Notes: generated by a model from the letters alone, not told the origin. Shown: positions 17,077 to 25,710, numbered from the stretch's first letter. The stretch is 35,162 bases of DNA from Weimeria sp002480925 (GCF_052064335.1 NZ_JBQHVU010000021.1:1-35162), one strand, 5' to 3'. Numbers and translations are program-made.

Positions 17077-17529
17077 TTACAGCTTATACTGCATAAAGTT
17101 TCCGTTCTTTACAAATCCAAAATCCGTATACAGAAGCACGCCCATATCTGATGCAGTGATTTGTACTGTCCCGCACCCGTAATCCTTGGCCTCATTAACA
17201 ACAAGGCCGAGCAATTCTTTTGCTATGCCTTGACGCCTATATGCCGGATCAGTAAACATACTCGACAAGAGGCCGATTCTTCCATTAGGGCAGCCAAAAT
17301 AGGGTGGCTTCTCGACAAACGACATCCCACTGGTACCGATTATTTTCTCTCCGTCCATCGCCAACCAGGAAACAAATGTCCCATCGGACATATGCCGCTC
17401 ATAATAATCTTTCAGCGCAGGTACAAGATCAACATCCTCATTTGCGCCTTCCTCACGGAGTTGCTGGATACGCATCCTGATAAATGTATCCAATTCCTTC
17501 TCTGTCAACTTCTTATAATGTATTTCCAT
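17077..17529 (-). CDS. GNAT-family N-acetyltransferase
   Basis: 150 residues of a full GNAT domain: EKIIGTSGMSF strand, the acetyl-CoA loop DPAYRRQGIAKELLG (motif R-x-x-G-x-G/A variant), and C-terminal YTDFGFVKNGNFMQY. It transfers acetyl from acetyl-CoA to an unknown amine. AAGGTGA lies upstream of ATG 17529. It starts 9 bases after the stop of another GNAT gene, so the two are co-transcribed and may be relatives with different substrates. Confidence 0.85.
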   Translation of the reverse strand: MEIHYKKLTEKELDTFIRMRIQQLREEGANEDVDLVPALKDYYERHMSDGTFVSWLAMDGEKIIGTSGMSFVEKPPYFGCPNGRIGLLSSMFTDPAYRRQGIAKELLGLVVNEAKDYGCGTVQITASDMGVLLYTDFGFVKNGNFMQYKL

Positions 17530-17538
17530 TCAATCACC

Positions 17539-18039
17539 TTATAACTCGCACACCATAATATATTCTTCGGCATTTTCATCGACCGTCTTGAATCCGACAT
17601 CCTTGTACATCTTCACGGCGTAATTTGCTTTCTGCACCGCCAGGGATGCTCGTTCATATCCCTGCCATTTCAGCAATTCGAGCATCTTTACCATAAGCTG
17701 CGAACCGATGCCCTGACCGCGATACTCTTTGTAAAGCGAAATGGCGAAAGACGGCGTCTCATCATCCACATGACCATAGTCGTCCATAATCCTCGTCCAA
17801 ACCGCTCCGACCACCCTGCCTTCGAAATCCGCCACCAGGCAGTTATCGCCTTTCCGGGCACTGAAATCATCCGTGTAAACACGCAGTTCCGGCTTCTCGA
17901 TGATATCCCTCTCCGGCGGCTCCGCTCCCTTCGGTATGAAGATCGCTTCATACAGGAAGTCTTTTAGCAATTCGATCTCTTCTTTGCGGAGACTGCGGAT
18001 CACATAGTTTTCGGATCTTTTCTTATTTTCTTTTTCCAT
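17539..18039 (-). CDS. GNAT-family N-acetyltransferase
   Basis: 166 residues. The core shows GRVVGAVWTRI, SLYKEYRGQGIGSQLM (acetyl-CoA-binding RGQGIG) and MYKDVGFKTVDENAEEY, typical of RimI-like acetyltransferases. The ribosome site is weak (TAGGAAAC about 11 bases upstream). It is followed closely by a second GNAT gene and preceded on the same strand by an ORF6N gene, with a 33-bp palindrome in the gap that could form an intercistronic hairpin. Confidence 0.85.
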   Translation of the reverse strand: MEKENKKRSENYVIRSLRKEEIELLKDFLYEAIFIPKGAEPPERDIIEKPELRVYTDDFSARKGDNCLVADFEGRVVGAVWTRIMDDYGHVDDETPSFAISLYKEYRGQGIGSQLMVKMLELLKWQGYERASLAVQKANYAVKMYKDVGFKTVDENAEEYIMVCEL

Positions 18040-18059
18040 AATTTATTTGTTTCCTATAT

Positions 18060-18092
18060 ATCGGTGAAGTCGCAAATTGCGACTTCACCGAT
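18060..18092. repeat. 33-bp palindrome at the ORF6N stop codon
   Basis: Two 16-base arms pair perfectly around one central base; the arm begins ATCGGTGAAGTCGCAA. It overlaps the last base of the ORF6N stop codon. There is no T-run, so it is not a standard terminator. Its 25-base core matches the palindrome inside the ORF6N gene at 24 of 25 positions. Confidence 0.9.
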
Positions 18093-19117
18093 CAGATCAC
18101 CTTGTCCGGAAGAAGCAACAATGCATCGATTACCGGATGAAGCATTGCCGTATTTTCAATCGTATTGATAGCACATACTTTTCTGCCCGCATCTTTGCTT
18201 GAAGCACCGCAATGAAATACCTTCTCCGTCTTTAATCCGTAGTCCAAAACAATGAAGCGATCATGACAATCCGGGTTTGGTTTTATTATTAGCGACGGAT
18301 ATTGAGCTTGAAAATCAGTGACATCCGATGAAGTGAGAAAGCCACGCCTGCCATGTCCGTTTTCTGTGAACAATATCACTGATACGCCATTTTTCTTTTG
18401 TGACAGTTGATGCAGTGTCTTAATATTTACATAGTCATCTATCACATAGATGGACTTTTTCGCCATCTGATAAATCTTGATATAAGCAACATCCGCCTCA
18501 AACTTTTGTCCCTTATAGATCACATAGTTTTTCAGCTCTGTATCAAGTACAAAATTCTCATTGATCTTGTTGATGCTTTCCTGAAGATCAGACATCTTAG
18601 CATCGGCATCATCTTGCCGCCGCTCGATGCGCTTTGTAGTCTCGGTTAGAGTATCTGTTATGTACTGTAACTCATTCTTTGTTACAAACTGCTGATTCTG
18701 CCGAATATAATGCCGCATCTCCCGAAACGCACGCATGATAAAGATGCTCTGCTGCTCTGCAAGTTCACCTTTCAAAACCGTAGCGAGCATATAGATGCCC
18801 TGCTCAGTAAATGCATATGGCGGTTTTCTGCGACCGCCATCCTGTCCGGAATAAAAATTCGTATTTCGTGAAGTCACAATTTGCGACTTCACGAATTCAA
18901 TTTCTTCTTTTGTGAGCTGAAACATAAAGTCTTCCGGAAATCGGTTAATATTACGTTTTACCTGCTCGTTCAGTCGTTTTACTTCATATCCATATATCAA
19001 CGCCAGGTCATGATCCAGCATAACCTGCTTGCCCCTGATGGTATATACGAGATTTTCAATGTCTTCTGGTTTGATGTAAACCGGAATAATCTCAGTCTTA
19101 TTATTTTGATTTGCCAT
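18092..19117 (-). CDS. ORF6N-domain protein with PLD-like C-terminal part
   Basis: 341 residues. Residues about 15-110 are an ORF6N domain (RGKQVMLDHDLALIYGYEVKRLNEQVKRN, PYAFTEQGIYMLATVLKG), a phage-type DNA-binding or regulatory module. A coiled-coil linker (about 140-195) joins it to a C-terminal domain with QKFEADVAYIKIYQMAKKSIYVIDDYV and DCHDRFIVLD...GASSKDAG, resembling the phospholipase-D-like domain often found with ORF6N. Such proteins sit in defence-rich or prophage regions; the exact job is unknown. AAGGGA precedes ATG 19117. A near-perfect palindrome lies inside the coding sequence. Confidence 0.82.
   Translation of the reverse strand: MANQNNKTEIIPVYIKPEDIENLVYTIRGKQVMLDHDLALIYGYEVKRLNEQVKRNINRFPEDFMFQLTKEEIEFVKSQIVTSRNTNFYSGQDGGRRKPPYAFTEQGIYMLATVLKGELAEQQSIFIMRAFREMRHYIRQNQQFVTKNELQYITDTLTETTKRIERRQDDADAKMSDLQESINKINENFVLDTELKNYVIYKGQKFEADVAYIKIYQMAKKSIYVIDDYVNIKTLHQLSQKKNGVSVILFTENGHGRRGFLTSSDVTDFQAQYPSLIIKPNPDCHDRFIVLDYGLKTEKVFHCGASSKDAGRKVCAINTIENTAMLHPVIDALLLLPDKVI
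18865..18895. repeat. 31-bp palindrome inside the ORF6N gene
   Basis: Arms TTCGTGAAGTCACAA and TTGCGACTTCACGAA pair with one mismatch around one base. It encodes the FVKSQIVTSR part of the protein. The same core recurs at the gene's stop codon. Confidence 0.88.
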
Positions 19118-19155
19118 TCAGCGTCCCTTCTTATTTTTCTTTATCTGGCACGATT

Positions 19156-20796
19156 TGTGGGTGCGGACGTTTTTCTGGACCAATTATACGGTCAATCCAA
19201 GCTGTCTCCGGTACTGGATAGGGCTGATCCCTCCAAGTGATATCTTTATACGCTCCTCCGCATACCAGTGCATATAATCATCCAGGATCTTTATGAACTT
19301 GTCAATGAAGACATCCTGCCAGGAATGACCATAGAACATCTCGTTCTTCAGCCGGCCGAAGAAGCCTTCGCATGCGAAATTTCCGGCGAGCAGCCTTTCT
19401 TTGACATTGAGCGGATCAGCCCGGCATCTTTCATACGGCTGATCCATCCCGGCCAACGGTGGTGGCATCCCCGGTCGGAATGGACGATAGGATACTCGCC
19501 CGGTTTCAGTGCCTCGATTGCCGCATCCAGCATCTGATTGACAAGATCAGCATTCGGGGATGTTCCAATCGTCCACGCGACTGGAAGCCCGTCAAAGCAG
19601 TCGATAATCGGAGACAGATACACCTTTCCAGCCGGGATGGAGAATTCCGTGATGTCCGTCAGCCATTTCTGATTCGGCGCATCCGCATGGAAATCGCGCT
19701 TTATCTGGTTCGGGACCGCAGGGGTGATCTCGCCCTTATAGGAGTTGTATTTCCGCTTCCTTACACTTTTGACAGTGAGCCTGTCCTGTTTCATGAGACG
19801 GCGCACGACCTTCTCTGATACGGTCACGGATTCGTTCCTCAGGACCGCATGGATCCTCCGGTAGCCGTACCGGTTTGAGGATTCATCGAAAGCCTGCCGG
19901 ATCTTTTCGCGAACATCCGCATATTTGTCCGGAGCCGCCATAGCGGCCTCCTGATAGAAGTAGCCGCTTTTTGACATCTGAAGAACGCTGAGCAGTGTCT
20001 TCAGGCGGTATCTGTTCCGGAGGGCGTCAATCACGACTGCCTTGTCATGATTCGTCAGACTTCCGAGACTGACGCCCTCCTCTTTTTTTATGACTTCTGC
20101 CGCCTTCTCAAGGACATCCCTCTCAACACGGAGACGGAAGACCTCGTCTTTCAGCTCTCTGGCCTGCTTTGTAAGATCATTGACCTGTGACTGTAGCTCT
20201 TCTATGGTGGCCGGCTTTGGTTCTTCGGCCTTGTTTCGCTTTGGCATGGATGACACGCTCCCTTCCCCGAGCAGCTCCCGTGCCCACTGGTAAATGGAGC
20301 ACCGGCTCACCTGATACCGCGACGCGATTTCCTGCACGGTTTCGTCTTTAGTGCAAAATTCCATTACCGCGGCTTTTTTCTGCTCTTTCGTCAAGTGTAC
20401 CATAGATCGGCCGGCAGAACAATGAGGCTTTTCTTCCGGACAGAGTTCCGTGACCCACTGCTTCAGAAGTGCCCTGCTCGGATACCTCAGGGCCCGGATC
20501 GTCCGGGACGCGCATTTCCCATACTACATGTAATGCTTTACCGCGGCTTCTTTCTGCGCTCCATTGTATTTCGGTGACCGAACGAACTTTTTCTTAAGTC
20601 CATTGTCCCTGAGATACTCTTCGTACCAGTATCGTAGGGTCTTCCGCTCCGGGTAGCCGAGCTCTCGTATGACTGCGGCTGCACTTTTGTCGTATTGGAT
20701 GTAGAGCCGGACGGCCCTGATCCGATCATCATAAGAATACATGTGCGAATCTCCTTCTGGTCATTGTCGAAGTCCAGGTTTTTGTCCGCACCCCCA
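19156..20796 (-). mobile_element. IS3-family insertion sequence (IS150-like), inactive
   Basis: Terminal inverted repeats can be read: left TGTGGGTGCGGAC at 19156-19168 and, as reverse complement, right TGGGGGTGCGGAC ending at 20796, a 12/13 match, with CTGGAC continuing inside both. The 1641-bp unit contains a broken transposase on the minus strand. No clear target duplication flanks it, so one edge may be rearranged. Confidence 0.85.
19184..20742 (-). pseudogene. IS3-family transposase with nonsense and frameshift mutations
   Basis: Reading starts at 20742 (MYSYDDRIRAVRLYIQYDKS, the first helix-turn-helix) and meets an in-frame TAG at 20524-20526. The frame then continues unbroken through a second helix-turn-helix (QEIASRYQVSRCSIYQWARE), a leucine-rich coil and the rve/DDE core (NQKWLTDITEF, IIDCFDGLPVAW, HSDRGCHHRWPGW). 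A one-base deletion near 19370 shifts the last 90 residues, which hold the catalytic Glu region (ACEGFFGRLKNEMFYG). Both lesions would block transposition. The start lies 54 bp inside the right IR. Confidence 0.9.
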
Positions 20797-20924
20797 GTGG
20801 GTCAATTTTACTTGACAATCTACATTAGGAGATAGTGGGAAAATGATCGGGTGAGAATGTATATGGTATGAATGGTCTAGATTAAGAACGAATAGAAATG
20901 TGATGGATATAAATTTCTATTAAA

Positions 20925-21071
20925 TAAGGTTCAGCGTAATGTCCTCGCCTTTTTTTGCGGAACATGCTCCTCAATAGATCAATTACTTCTAGGTAAGGTT
21001 CAGCACCCATCGGAAACGATGGATTGGCTTGAGAAGGTATCTGTATCAATTCCTTTAAGGTAAGGTTCAAC
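20925..21071 (-). repeat. Degenerate tandem repeat, period about 68 bp
   Basis: TAAGGTTCAGC-like blocks recur at 20925, 20994 and 21061. On the minus strand each encodes a peptide like (V/A)EPYLxxID in shifting frames, as if a repeat protein had decayed. The region 20797-21110 holds no other gene that I can support. Confidence 0.55.
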
Positions 21072-21110
21072 CTGCTGCGCTAGGAAGGGGCTTGTATGCC
21101 TGTTTTCTGG

Positions 21111-21629
21111 TCAGTAGTAAACACCAATATCCCATATGGTCTGGCATATATATCCGGCAAAAAGAGATATCAGTCTATATTCCATGAAACTTCCATCCTC
21201 TGGAACGTCAACTTCATCAGGCTTTTTCTCCTTCTGTCCGGGGCCTTCTATTGTGAGCATCCAGAGTTTTATCTTATCCCACGGAACATTTCTTACGTCG
21301 GTCTCGCCAATCTCTTCAAGCTTGTCCTCGAACATCCAGTTCATCCCGGCTATATATAACTCTTCAAAGGTTTTCGCACTGTCCATGCCTTTATCACCAT
21401 ACCTGCCACGCAGCAGCATAGCGCTCTCCACAGTACCATCATCAAGAGAAAATTTCTTCCCCATAACTTTGTACTGGGTCGTGTGCATCTTAGGGACCTC
21501 TTTTTTATTTTCTTCTTCTGGCTCATCTGGCCAGATATCTTCTAGGTCCTCTATTTTGCTATCATCCGCGCGGTCTGCCGGGCGTCTATGCTTTCTGTAA
21601 GTACTTATATCTACGATCTTATCACTCAT
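21111..21629 (-). CDS. Hypothetical acidic protein
   Basis: 172 residues, not recognised. The first 50 residues are charged (RKHRRPADRADDSKIEDLED, then WPDEPEEENKKE), followed by a compact part with KVMGKKFSLDDGTVESAMLLRGRYGDKG and FEELYIAGMNWMFEDKL. The last 25 residues (MEYRLISLFAGYICQ...) look unlike the rest and may be read past an old junction. The ribosome site is weak. It lies between an IS3 relic and an IS110 relic, so it is probably accessory. Confidence 0.5.
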   Translation of the reverse strand: MSDKIVDISTYRKHRRPADRADDSKIEDLEDIWPDEPEEENKKEVPKMHTTQYKVMGKKFSLDDGTVESAMLLRGRYGDKGMDSAKTFEELYIAGMNWMFEDKLEEIGETDVRNVPWDKIKLWMLTIEGPGQKEKKPDEVDVPEDGSFMEYRLISLFAGYICQTIWDIGVYY

Positions 21630-21689
21630 TTGTAACTTGTATGATAATTACAGAAGCGAAATCAACATTTTCCTTTCTTTTTCATACTG

Positions 21690-21890
21690 TGGTTCAATAC
21701 ATTCAGATACTGTGTGACTTTTGATTTTGTCCTGTAGCTTTGACTACTTTATAGGAGTGTATTGCCGCTACCTTTATCTGAATTGTTTATTAGCTGGATG
21801 TGCCGGGGCTTTTGCCCCTGAGTACTTATTTCAATCAAGTCTACAATGATAATCGCTGGTGGATGCCACAGTGTCCGAAACCAAAAGGAG
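21690..21890 (+). ncRNA. Possible IS110 bridge-RNA region
   Basis: About 200 non-coding bases precede the IS110 transposase. IS110-family elements are known to encode a bridge RNA in the non-coding end next to the transposase gene. A stable GGGGC-TTTT-GCCCC hairpin lies at 21805-21818. The loops that would match donor and target cannot be assigned by eye. Confidence 0.3.
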
Positions 21891-21899
21891 GTTTTCTCT

Positions 21900-22583
21900 A
21901 TGTACTATGTAGGCATCGATATTGCCAAACTCAATCACTTTGCCTCTGTTGTTTCAGCAGATGGCGAAGTACTCATCAAGCCGTTCAAATTTACGAATGA
22001 CAATGATGGCTTCTGTAAGCTGCTTTCTGTGCTCGCATCATACGAACGCGGCAGCCTCATCATTGGTCTTGAATCAACGGCACACTATGCAGACAACCTG
22101 GTTGAATTCCTCGTATCTAAGCGCTACCAGGTCTGCGTCATCAACCCGATCCAGACTTCCACAATGCGTAAGAACAACATCCGGAAGACCAAGACCGACA
22201 AGGTGGATACGTTAGTTATTGCCAGAACTTTAATTACTCAGCCGCACAGGTTCTTTTCACTTGGAGAGATTGGCGACATTCACCGCTTCTCCAAGCCATG
22301 TCAGCTGCTTGCGTTTGCAGGATTGGATCCATCTGTATACCAATCCGGAAACTTCAATGCCAGCCACACCAGAATGTCGAAGCGTGGCTCCCGGGTTCTC
22401 CGGTATGCATTGATCAACGCAGCTCACAACGTGGTAAAAAACAATGCGACCTTCAAGGCTTACTATGACACCAAGATGGCCGAAGGCCGAACTCATTACA
22501 ATGCTCTTGGACATTGTGCCGGCAAACTCGTCAGGGTCATATTCAAGATGCTTTCTGACGATGTAACCTTCAATCTCGAATAA
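21900..22583 (+). pseudogene. IS110-family transposase with internal deletion
   Basis: 227 residues instead of about 400. The N-terminal DEDD RuvC-like part is present (YYVGIDIAKLNHFASV, GLESTAHYADNLVEFL, NPIQTSTMRKNNIRKTKTDKVDT), then the frame jumps at about residue 116-122 (LITQPHRFFS to LGEIGDIHRFSKP) straight into the C-terminal Transposase_20 domain (LLAFAGLDPSVYQSG, SKRGSRVLRYALINAAH). About 170 residues, including the coiled coil and the start of the C-terminal domain, are lost in frame. AAAGGAGG lies 8 bases before ATG 21900, so a shortened protein may still be made. Transposition by it alone is unlikely. Confidence 0.88.
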
Positions 22584-22713
22584 GTTCTAATTCGGGATCA
22601 TAGTAGATTTTGAAAAGCACCTGTAAGGGAGCTTTATTAAAGTTACCCTTTCATAGCCGCAGGACAAAAAGAAAATTTTCTGCTAATTTATGCTTGACTT
22701 TTCATAGCTGGTC

Positions 22714-22953
22714 TCATAGGATATTTATTTCTACATCTGTGCATATTTCTGAAAGAGCGTTCCCATCGAACAGCTTATTATTTATAAGCTCGTCTATGTC
22801 TCCTGTCTCATAGAAATCATTGCCATACCACTCCGTGAAAGTTGGCTGATAATTAGTTACCTCTGAGGTAATGCCACACTGTTTGCCATTATAAATAAAC
22901 GTAACATCATTCAGACAGGCGTCAATAACCTTTTTTAAATCTGAGGCTGTCAT
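22714..22953 (-). CDS. Small hypothetical protein, accessory
   Basis: 79 residues, not recognised with certainty (MTASDLKKVIDACLNDVTFI, YNGKQCGITSEV, WYGNDFYETGDIDELINNKLFDG). It resembles small clostridial proteins found next to phage or toxin-like genes. Its start overlaps the stop of an upstream gene fragment as ATGA, showing past translational coupling. Its stop lies close to the probable right end of the IS110 relic. Confidence 0.5.
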   Translation of the reverse strand: MTASDLKKVIDACLNDVTFIYNGKQCGITSEVTNYQPTFTEWYGNDFYETGDIDELINNKLFDGNALSEICTDVEINIL

Positions 22954-23049
22954 AATATATCACCGTTTTCCTTTCTTTCATCATCTGTCAGCTCACGAGT
23001 TGACTTGTTCTTAAGCCTGCCGTTCTCATCAAACTCATAATCGTGCGCA
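22950..23049 (-). pseudogene. C-terminal stub of an unknown gene
   Basis: An open frame without a start encodes AHDYEFDENGRLKNKSTREL then TDDERKENGDIL and stops in the ATGA overlap with the next small gene. The upstream part is replaced by the GGGGACGGTTCT repeat at 23050, so the gene was cut there. Confidence 0.55.
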
Positions 23050-23128
23050 CATGACAAGGGGACGGTTCTATTGTCTTTTTATCTAAATTAATTTAAGCAT
23101 AAAGACAACAGAACCGCCCTATGTCCCC
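23050..23128. repeat. REP/MITE-like inverted repeat, copy 1
   Basis: The left arm (23050-23080) contains GACAAGGGGACGGTTCT followed by ATTGTCTTTTT. The right arm (23101-23128) is the imperfect reverse complement (AAAGACAACAGAACCGCCC...GTCCCC). Such GGGGACGGTTCT palindromes are spread in Firmicutes genomes, often with IS200-like (RAYT-type) transposases; none is seen here. The 31-base left arm recurs exactly at 25243. Confidence 0.75.
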
Positions 23129-23151
23129 AAGGAGCTGCTTTTCTTCTGTCG

Positions 23152-24903
23152 TCATACCTTAAACCGTGATACAGCCTCTGTCAGCACTTCAAGATTCTGC
23201 TTGAGCTGGTTAATGGTATCCTTTGATTTTGACACGATACTGTCAAGCTCGGCAGTCATTGATGATGTTTCTTCTGTAGATGCAGCATTATCAGTTGCTG
23301 CGTTGTTGAGGGATACGATGTTGTCCTTTATCCTGTCTTTCTCTTCCGTCATCGTCCTGATGTTGTCAGAGATTGTCTTTGCGGATGCAAAGCACTCATT
23401 GAGCGAATTCTCAAGACGTCTGAATGTCTCACTTGTCTGGTTAAAAGCTTCGACCTGCTCTGTTGACATATCGGACATCCTCTTCATGATGGATATCTGC
23501 TTGTCAGAATTGGCCACGAGTTCTTCGACAATGCCGTTGATGGTCTGTGCGGATTCATCGGACTGCTGTGCCAGGTTTCCTATTTCCTCTGCAACAACCG
23601 CAAAGCCTCTTCCTGCTTCTCCTGCCCTTGCAGCTTCTATGGAAGCGTTGAGTGAGAGGAGGTTTGTCTGGCTTGCGATATCTGAGATGAGGTTTGCTGC
23701 CTCTGCGATCTTCTTTACCGAATCCGATGTCTGCTGCGTCTGGTCTGACATAGTTTTTATATCAGCTATCGTCGCATCATTCTTCTTGACGAGATCTGCA
23801 AGGGTATCCTTTGACTGCTTCTGACAGTCCATCATATCAGCAGCGTTCTTGTCAAGTGCCGATACACTCTCTGATGACGAATCAATGCCTTCTGCAAGAC
23901 TCTCGATGCCTTCCACGGAATCAGATGCCGTCTTTGCCTGCTCCGTATTGTTCTCGGCAATATTCTGTACTGCCGATGACACGCTCTGTATCATATCAGC
24001 CATGCTTGCGAAATTCGATGAAAATTCATTTATCGAGTCATCGAGGGCATTGCATGACTCGGTTGTCTTGCGCATCATTGAATCGATGTTATTGCGGGCG
24101 GTATTCAGTTCACGTCCTGTGTCACCGAATTCATTCTTTGCCTTTATGTTTATATTATGTGTAAGATCACCGTCTGACAGGTCGTTGGCGAAATCCTTTA
24201 TCTCAGCAAGCGGTTTTGTGGCATCTTTCCCGACCTTGCGCGCGATAATGGTGCTGATAAGGATACACGCAATGCTTACAATAATGATGCCGCCTAGCAT
24301 TGCTGTGTTATTCCTCTGGATGCTCTTTTCTGTTGCAGACATTTCCTTGTTCATGTCATCGGTATAGTTGCCTGTTGAAAGCATCCATCCCCATGGTTCA
24401 AAAAGCTGCGAATAGGCTAGCTTCGGCGCCACGGTCTTGCCGTCTGCTTTTGTAAAGTAGAACTCATTGAATCCGCCCTTATCCTTTGAAGTACATGATT
24501 TTCTTATCATCTGAATAATCATGTTGCCCTTCTGGTCTTTTAAGTCCTTACGGTTGTTGCCTTCCTGGTCCGTAAGGATAGGATGCATGACAAGATTGTA
24601 GTCCAGATCATCGATCCAGAAATAACCGCTCTGGTCGTCACGGTAACGGAAGTTTCGTATATCTTCCTTTGCCCTCTCCTTTGCCTCATCTTCTATCTGT
24701 TTGCCGTCTTTGTACAGATCATATTCCATCTGTACCATTGATATCGCTGACTGGGTTTCCGATACGATCTCCTGTCTGTATCCTTCGTCCTTTGCGCTGT
24801 GGTACACGTTCATTGACTGCGTGAATGACCGTCGTATGGATATGATCGATAGTGTGCTTATCACCGTTGATACCACAAGAACAGCGATAAAACAGATAAG
24901 CAT
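23152..24903 (-). CDS. Methyl-accepting chemotaxis protein with sCache_2 sensor
   Basis: 583 residues as read. Membrane segment 1 starts at residue 1; residues about 80-185 are a single Cache domain (DQSGYFWIDDLDYNLVMHP, AYSQLFEPWGWMLSTGNY), membrane segment 2 about 201-221, HAMP, then a signalling domain with the tip ASQTNLLSLNASIEAARAGE. sCache_2 sensors usually bind small carboxylates or similar metabolites. The N-terminus is odd: codons upstream of 24903 stay in frame with a basic tail (KKGYKSVSTSI), and the nearest good start, ATG at 24945-24947 with AAAGGAAG upstream, is in the wrong frame by one base across a run of seven A (24932-24938). One more A would restore a normal start. Confidence 0.88.
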   Translation of the reverse strand: MLICFIAVLVVSTVISTLSIISIRRSFTQSMNVYHSAKDEGYRQEIVSETQSAISMVQMEYDLYKDGKQIEDEAKERAKEDIRNFRYRDDQSGYFWIDDLDYNLVMHPILTDQEGNNRKDLKDQKGNMIIQMIRKSCTSKDKGGFNEFYFTKADGKTVAPKLAYSQLFEPWGWMLSTGNYTDDMNKEMSATEKSIQRNNTAMLGGIIIVSIACILISTIIARKVGKDATKPLAEIKDFANDLSDGDLTHNINIKAKNEFGDTGRELNTARNNIDSMMRKTTESCNALDDSINEFSSNFASMADMIQSVSSAVQNIAENNTEQAKTASDSVEGIESLAEGIDSSSESVSALDKNAADMMDCQKQSKDTLADLVKKNDATIADIKTMSDQTQQTSDSVKKIAEAANLISDIASQTNLLSLNASIEAARAGEAGRGFAVVAEEIGNLAQQSDESAQTINGIVEELVANSDKQISIMKRMSDMSTEQVEAFNQTSETFRRLENSLNECFASAKTISDNIRTMTEEKDRIKDNIVSLNNAATDNAASTEETSSMTAELDSIVSKSKDTINQLKQNLEVLTEAVSRFKV

Positions 24904-24947
24904 GATTGATGTGCTGACACTCTTATAACCCTTTTTTTCTTCTGCAT

Positions 24948-25242
24948 AGAAACTGGCTTCCTTTCTGATGAAAATTAATTTACTCTTCTTATGTTCTGGC
25001 AGGCAAAAATTATTGATTATTCTGCCTGCTTTTCAGCTTTTTTCTTTCTCGGCGCCCTATCGGAATGCTTAAGATCCGAATAAGTCTTCAAACGTCAGCT
25101 GATGTATGCCGTCTCTTCGTTTTTCTGCCATTTGACAAGTCCTCAATTATTACAATTTTATAAACTGATGATATTATTATATCACTTTACAATGCCTTTG
25201 TAGATACCTTATTTGCATACGACGATCTTTTCAAAGACCTTG
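24948..25242. other. Intergenic region upstream of the Cache chemoreceptor
   Basis: Mostly AT-rich non-coding sequence. It holds one tiny minus-strand frame (25069-25131), described separately. A plus-strand frame of about 18 codons ending just before the repeat at 25243 may be a gene stub but cannot be identified. Confidence 0.3.
25069..25131 (-). CDS. Possible 20-residue peptide
   Basis: MAEKRRDGIHQLTFEDLFGS is preceded by GAGG 9 bases before the ATG. It has no recognised family and could be a fragment of a larger decayed frame, since basic residues continue downstream in another frame. Weakly supported. Confidence 0.2.
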   Translation of the reverse strand: MAEKRRDGIHQLTFEDLFGS

Positions 25243-25273
25243 CATGACAAGGGGACGGTTCTATTGTCTTTTT
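25243..25273. repeat. REP/MITE-like repeat, copy 2 (single arm)
   Basis: Exact 31-base copy of the left arm at 23050-23080, in the same orientation, without the inverted partner. The two copies bracket the Cache chemoreceptor gene. Confidence 0.85.
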
Positions 25274-25328
25274 TAGTAAGTTATAATTAAAAATGTGCAG
25301 AAGTTATGGAATAAAAATGTACAAATGA

Positions 25329-25368
25329 TATCATTGATAGAGTTACCTAGAAGGCTATATCAATGATA
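25329..25368. repeat. Inverted repeat upstream of IS3 orfA remnant
   Basis: TATCATTGATA (25329-25339) and TATCAATGATA (25358-25368) are perfect 11-bp inverted repeats around 18 bases. They could be part of an old IS end or an operator. Confidence 0.5.
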
Positions 25369-25433
25369 ATCAAGACATCCATTATTTCTGATCTCGAGAT
25401 CAACAGCTTAGAGGATTTACACAAACTGGTGTA

Positions 25434-25634
25434 ATGAGTTCAACGAAGAATGCGAAGCCCAAAGCAAAAATCGACCCTGATAAAAAGACTGAGGCCGATT
25501 ATATGAAGGAGAATAGACGTCTTCATCAAGAACTTGAAGATGCAAAGAAAGAGAATTTATTTTGGGTCAATCATTTTTTCTATGTGATACTCAGGCCACT
25601 GACCGGGCGACATAGCACATTGACAGTTGCATAA
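25434..25634 (+). pseudogene. Truncated IS3-type OrfA/coiled-coil fragment
   Basis: 66 codons. The first 43 residues (KPKAKIDPDKKTEADYMKEN, RRLHQELEDAKKENLF) resemble the leucine-zipper part of IS3-family OrfA proteins, where FLKKAAAFFAKE normally follows. After KKENLFW the reading changes to unrelated sequence, suggesting that another element was joined at about 25565. Confidence 0.5.
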
Positions 25635-25710
25635 AAAAGGATCTTCCTGTACGATTGAGTTGCATCTTTGGCCGGATGTAATAACCCAATCAACAGGAGG
25701 ATCCTATATC

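Noticed and set aside
20882..21070. 62-codon minus-strand frame
   Set aside because: Made of the degenerate 68-bp repeat in mixed frames, with no ribosome site; listed as a repeat instead.
23201..24367. Long plus-strand frames opposite the Cache chemoreceptor
   Set aside because: Low-complexity Ser/Ala/Leu translations of the complementary strand of a well-supported gene.
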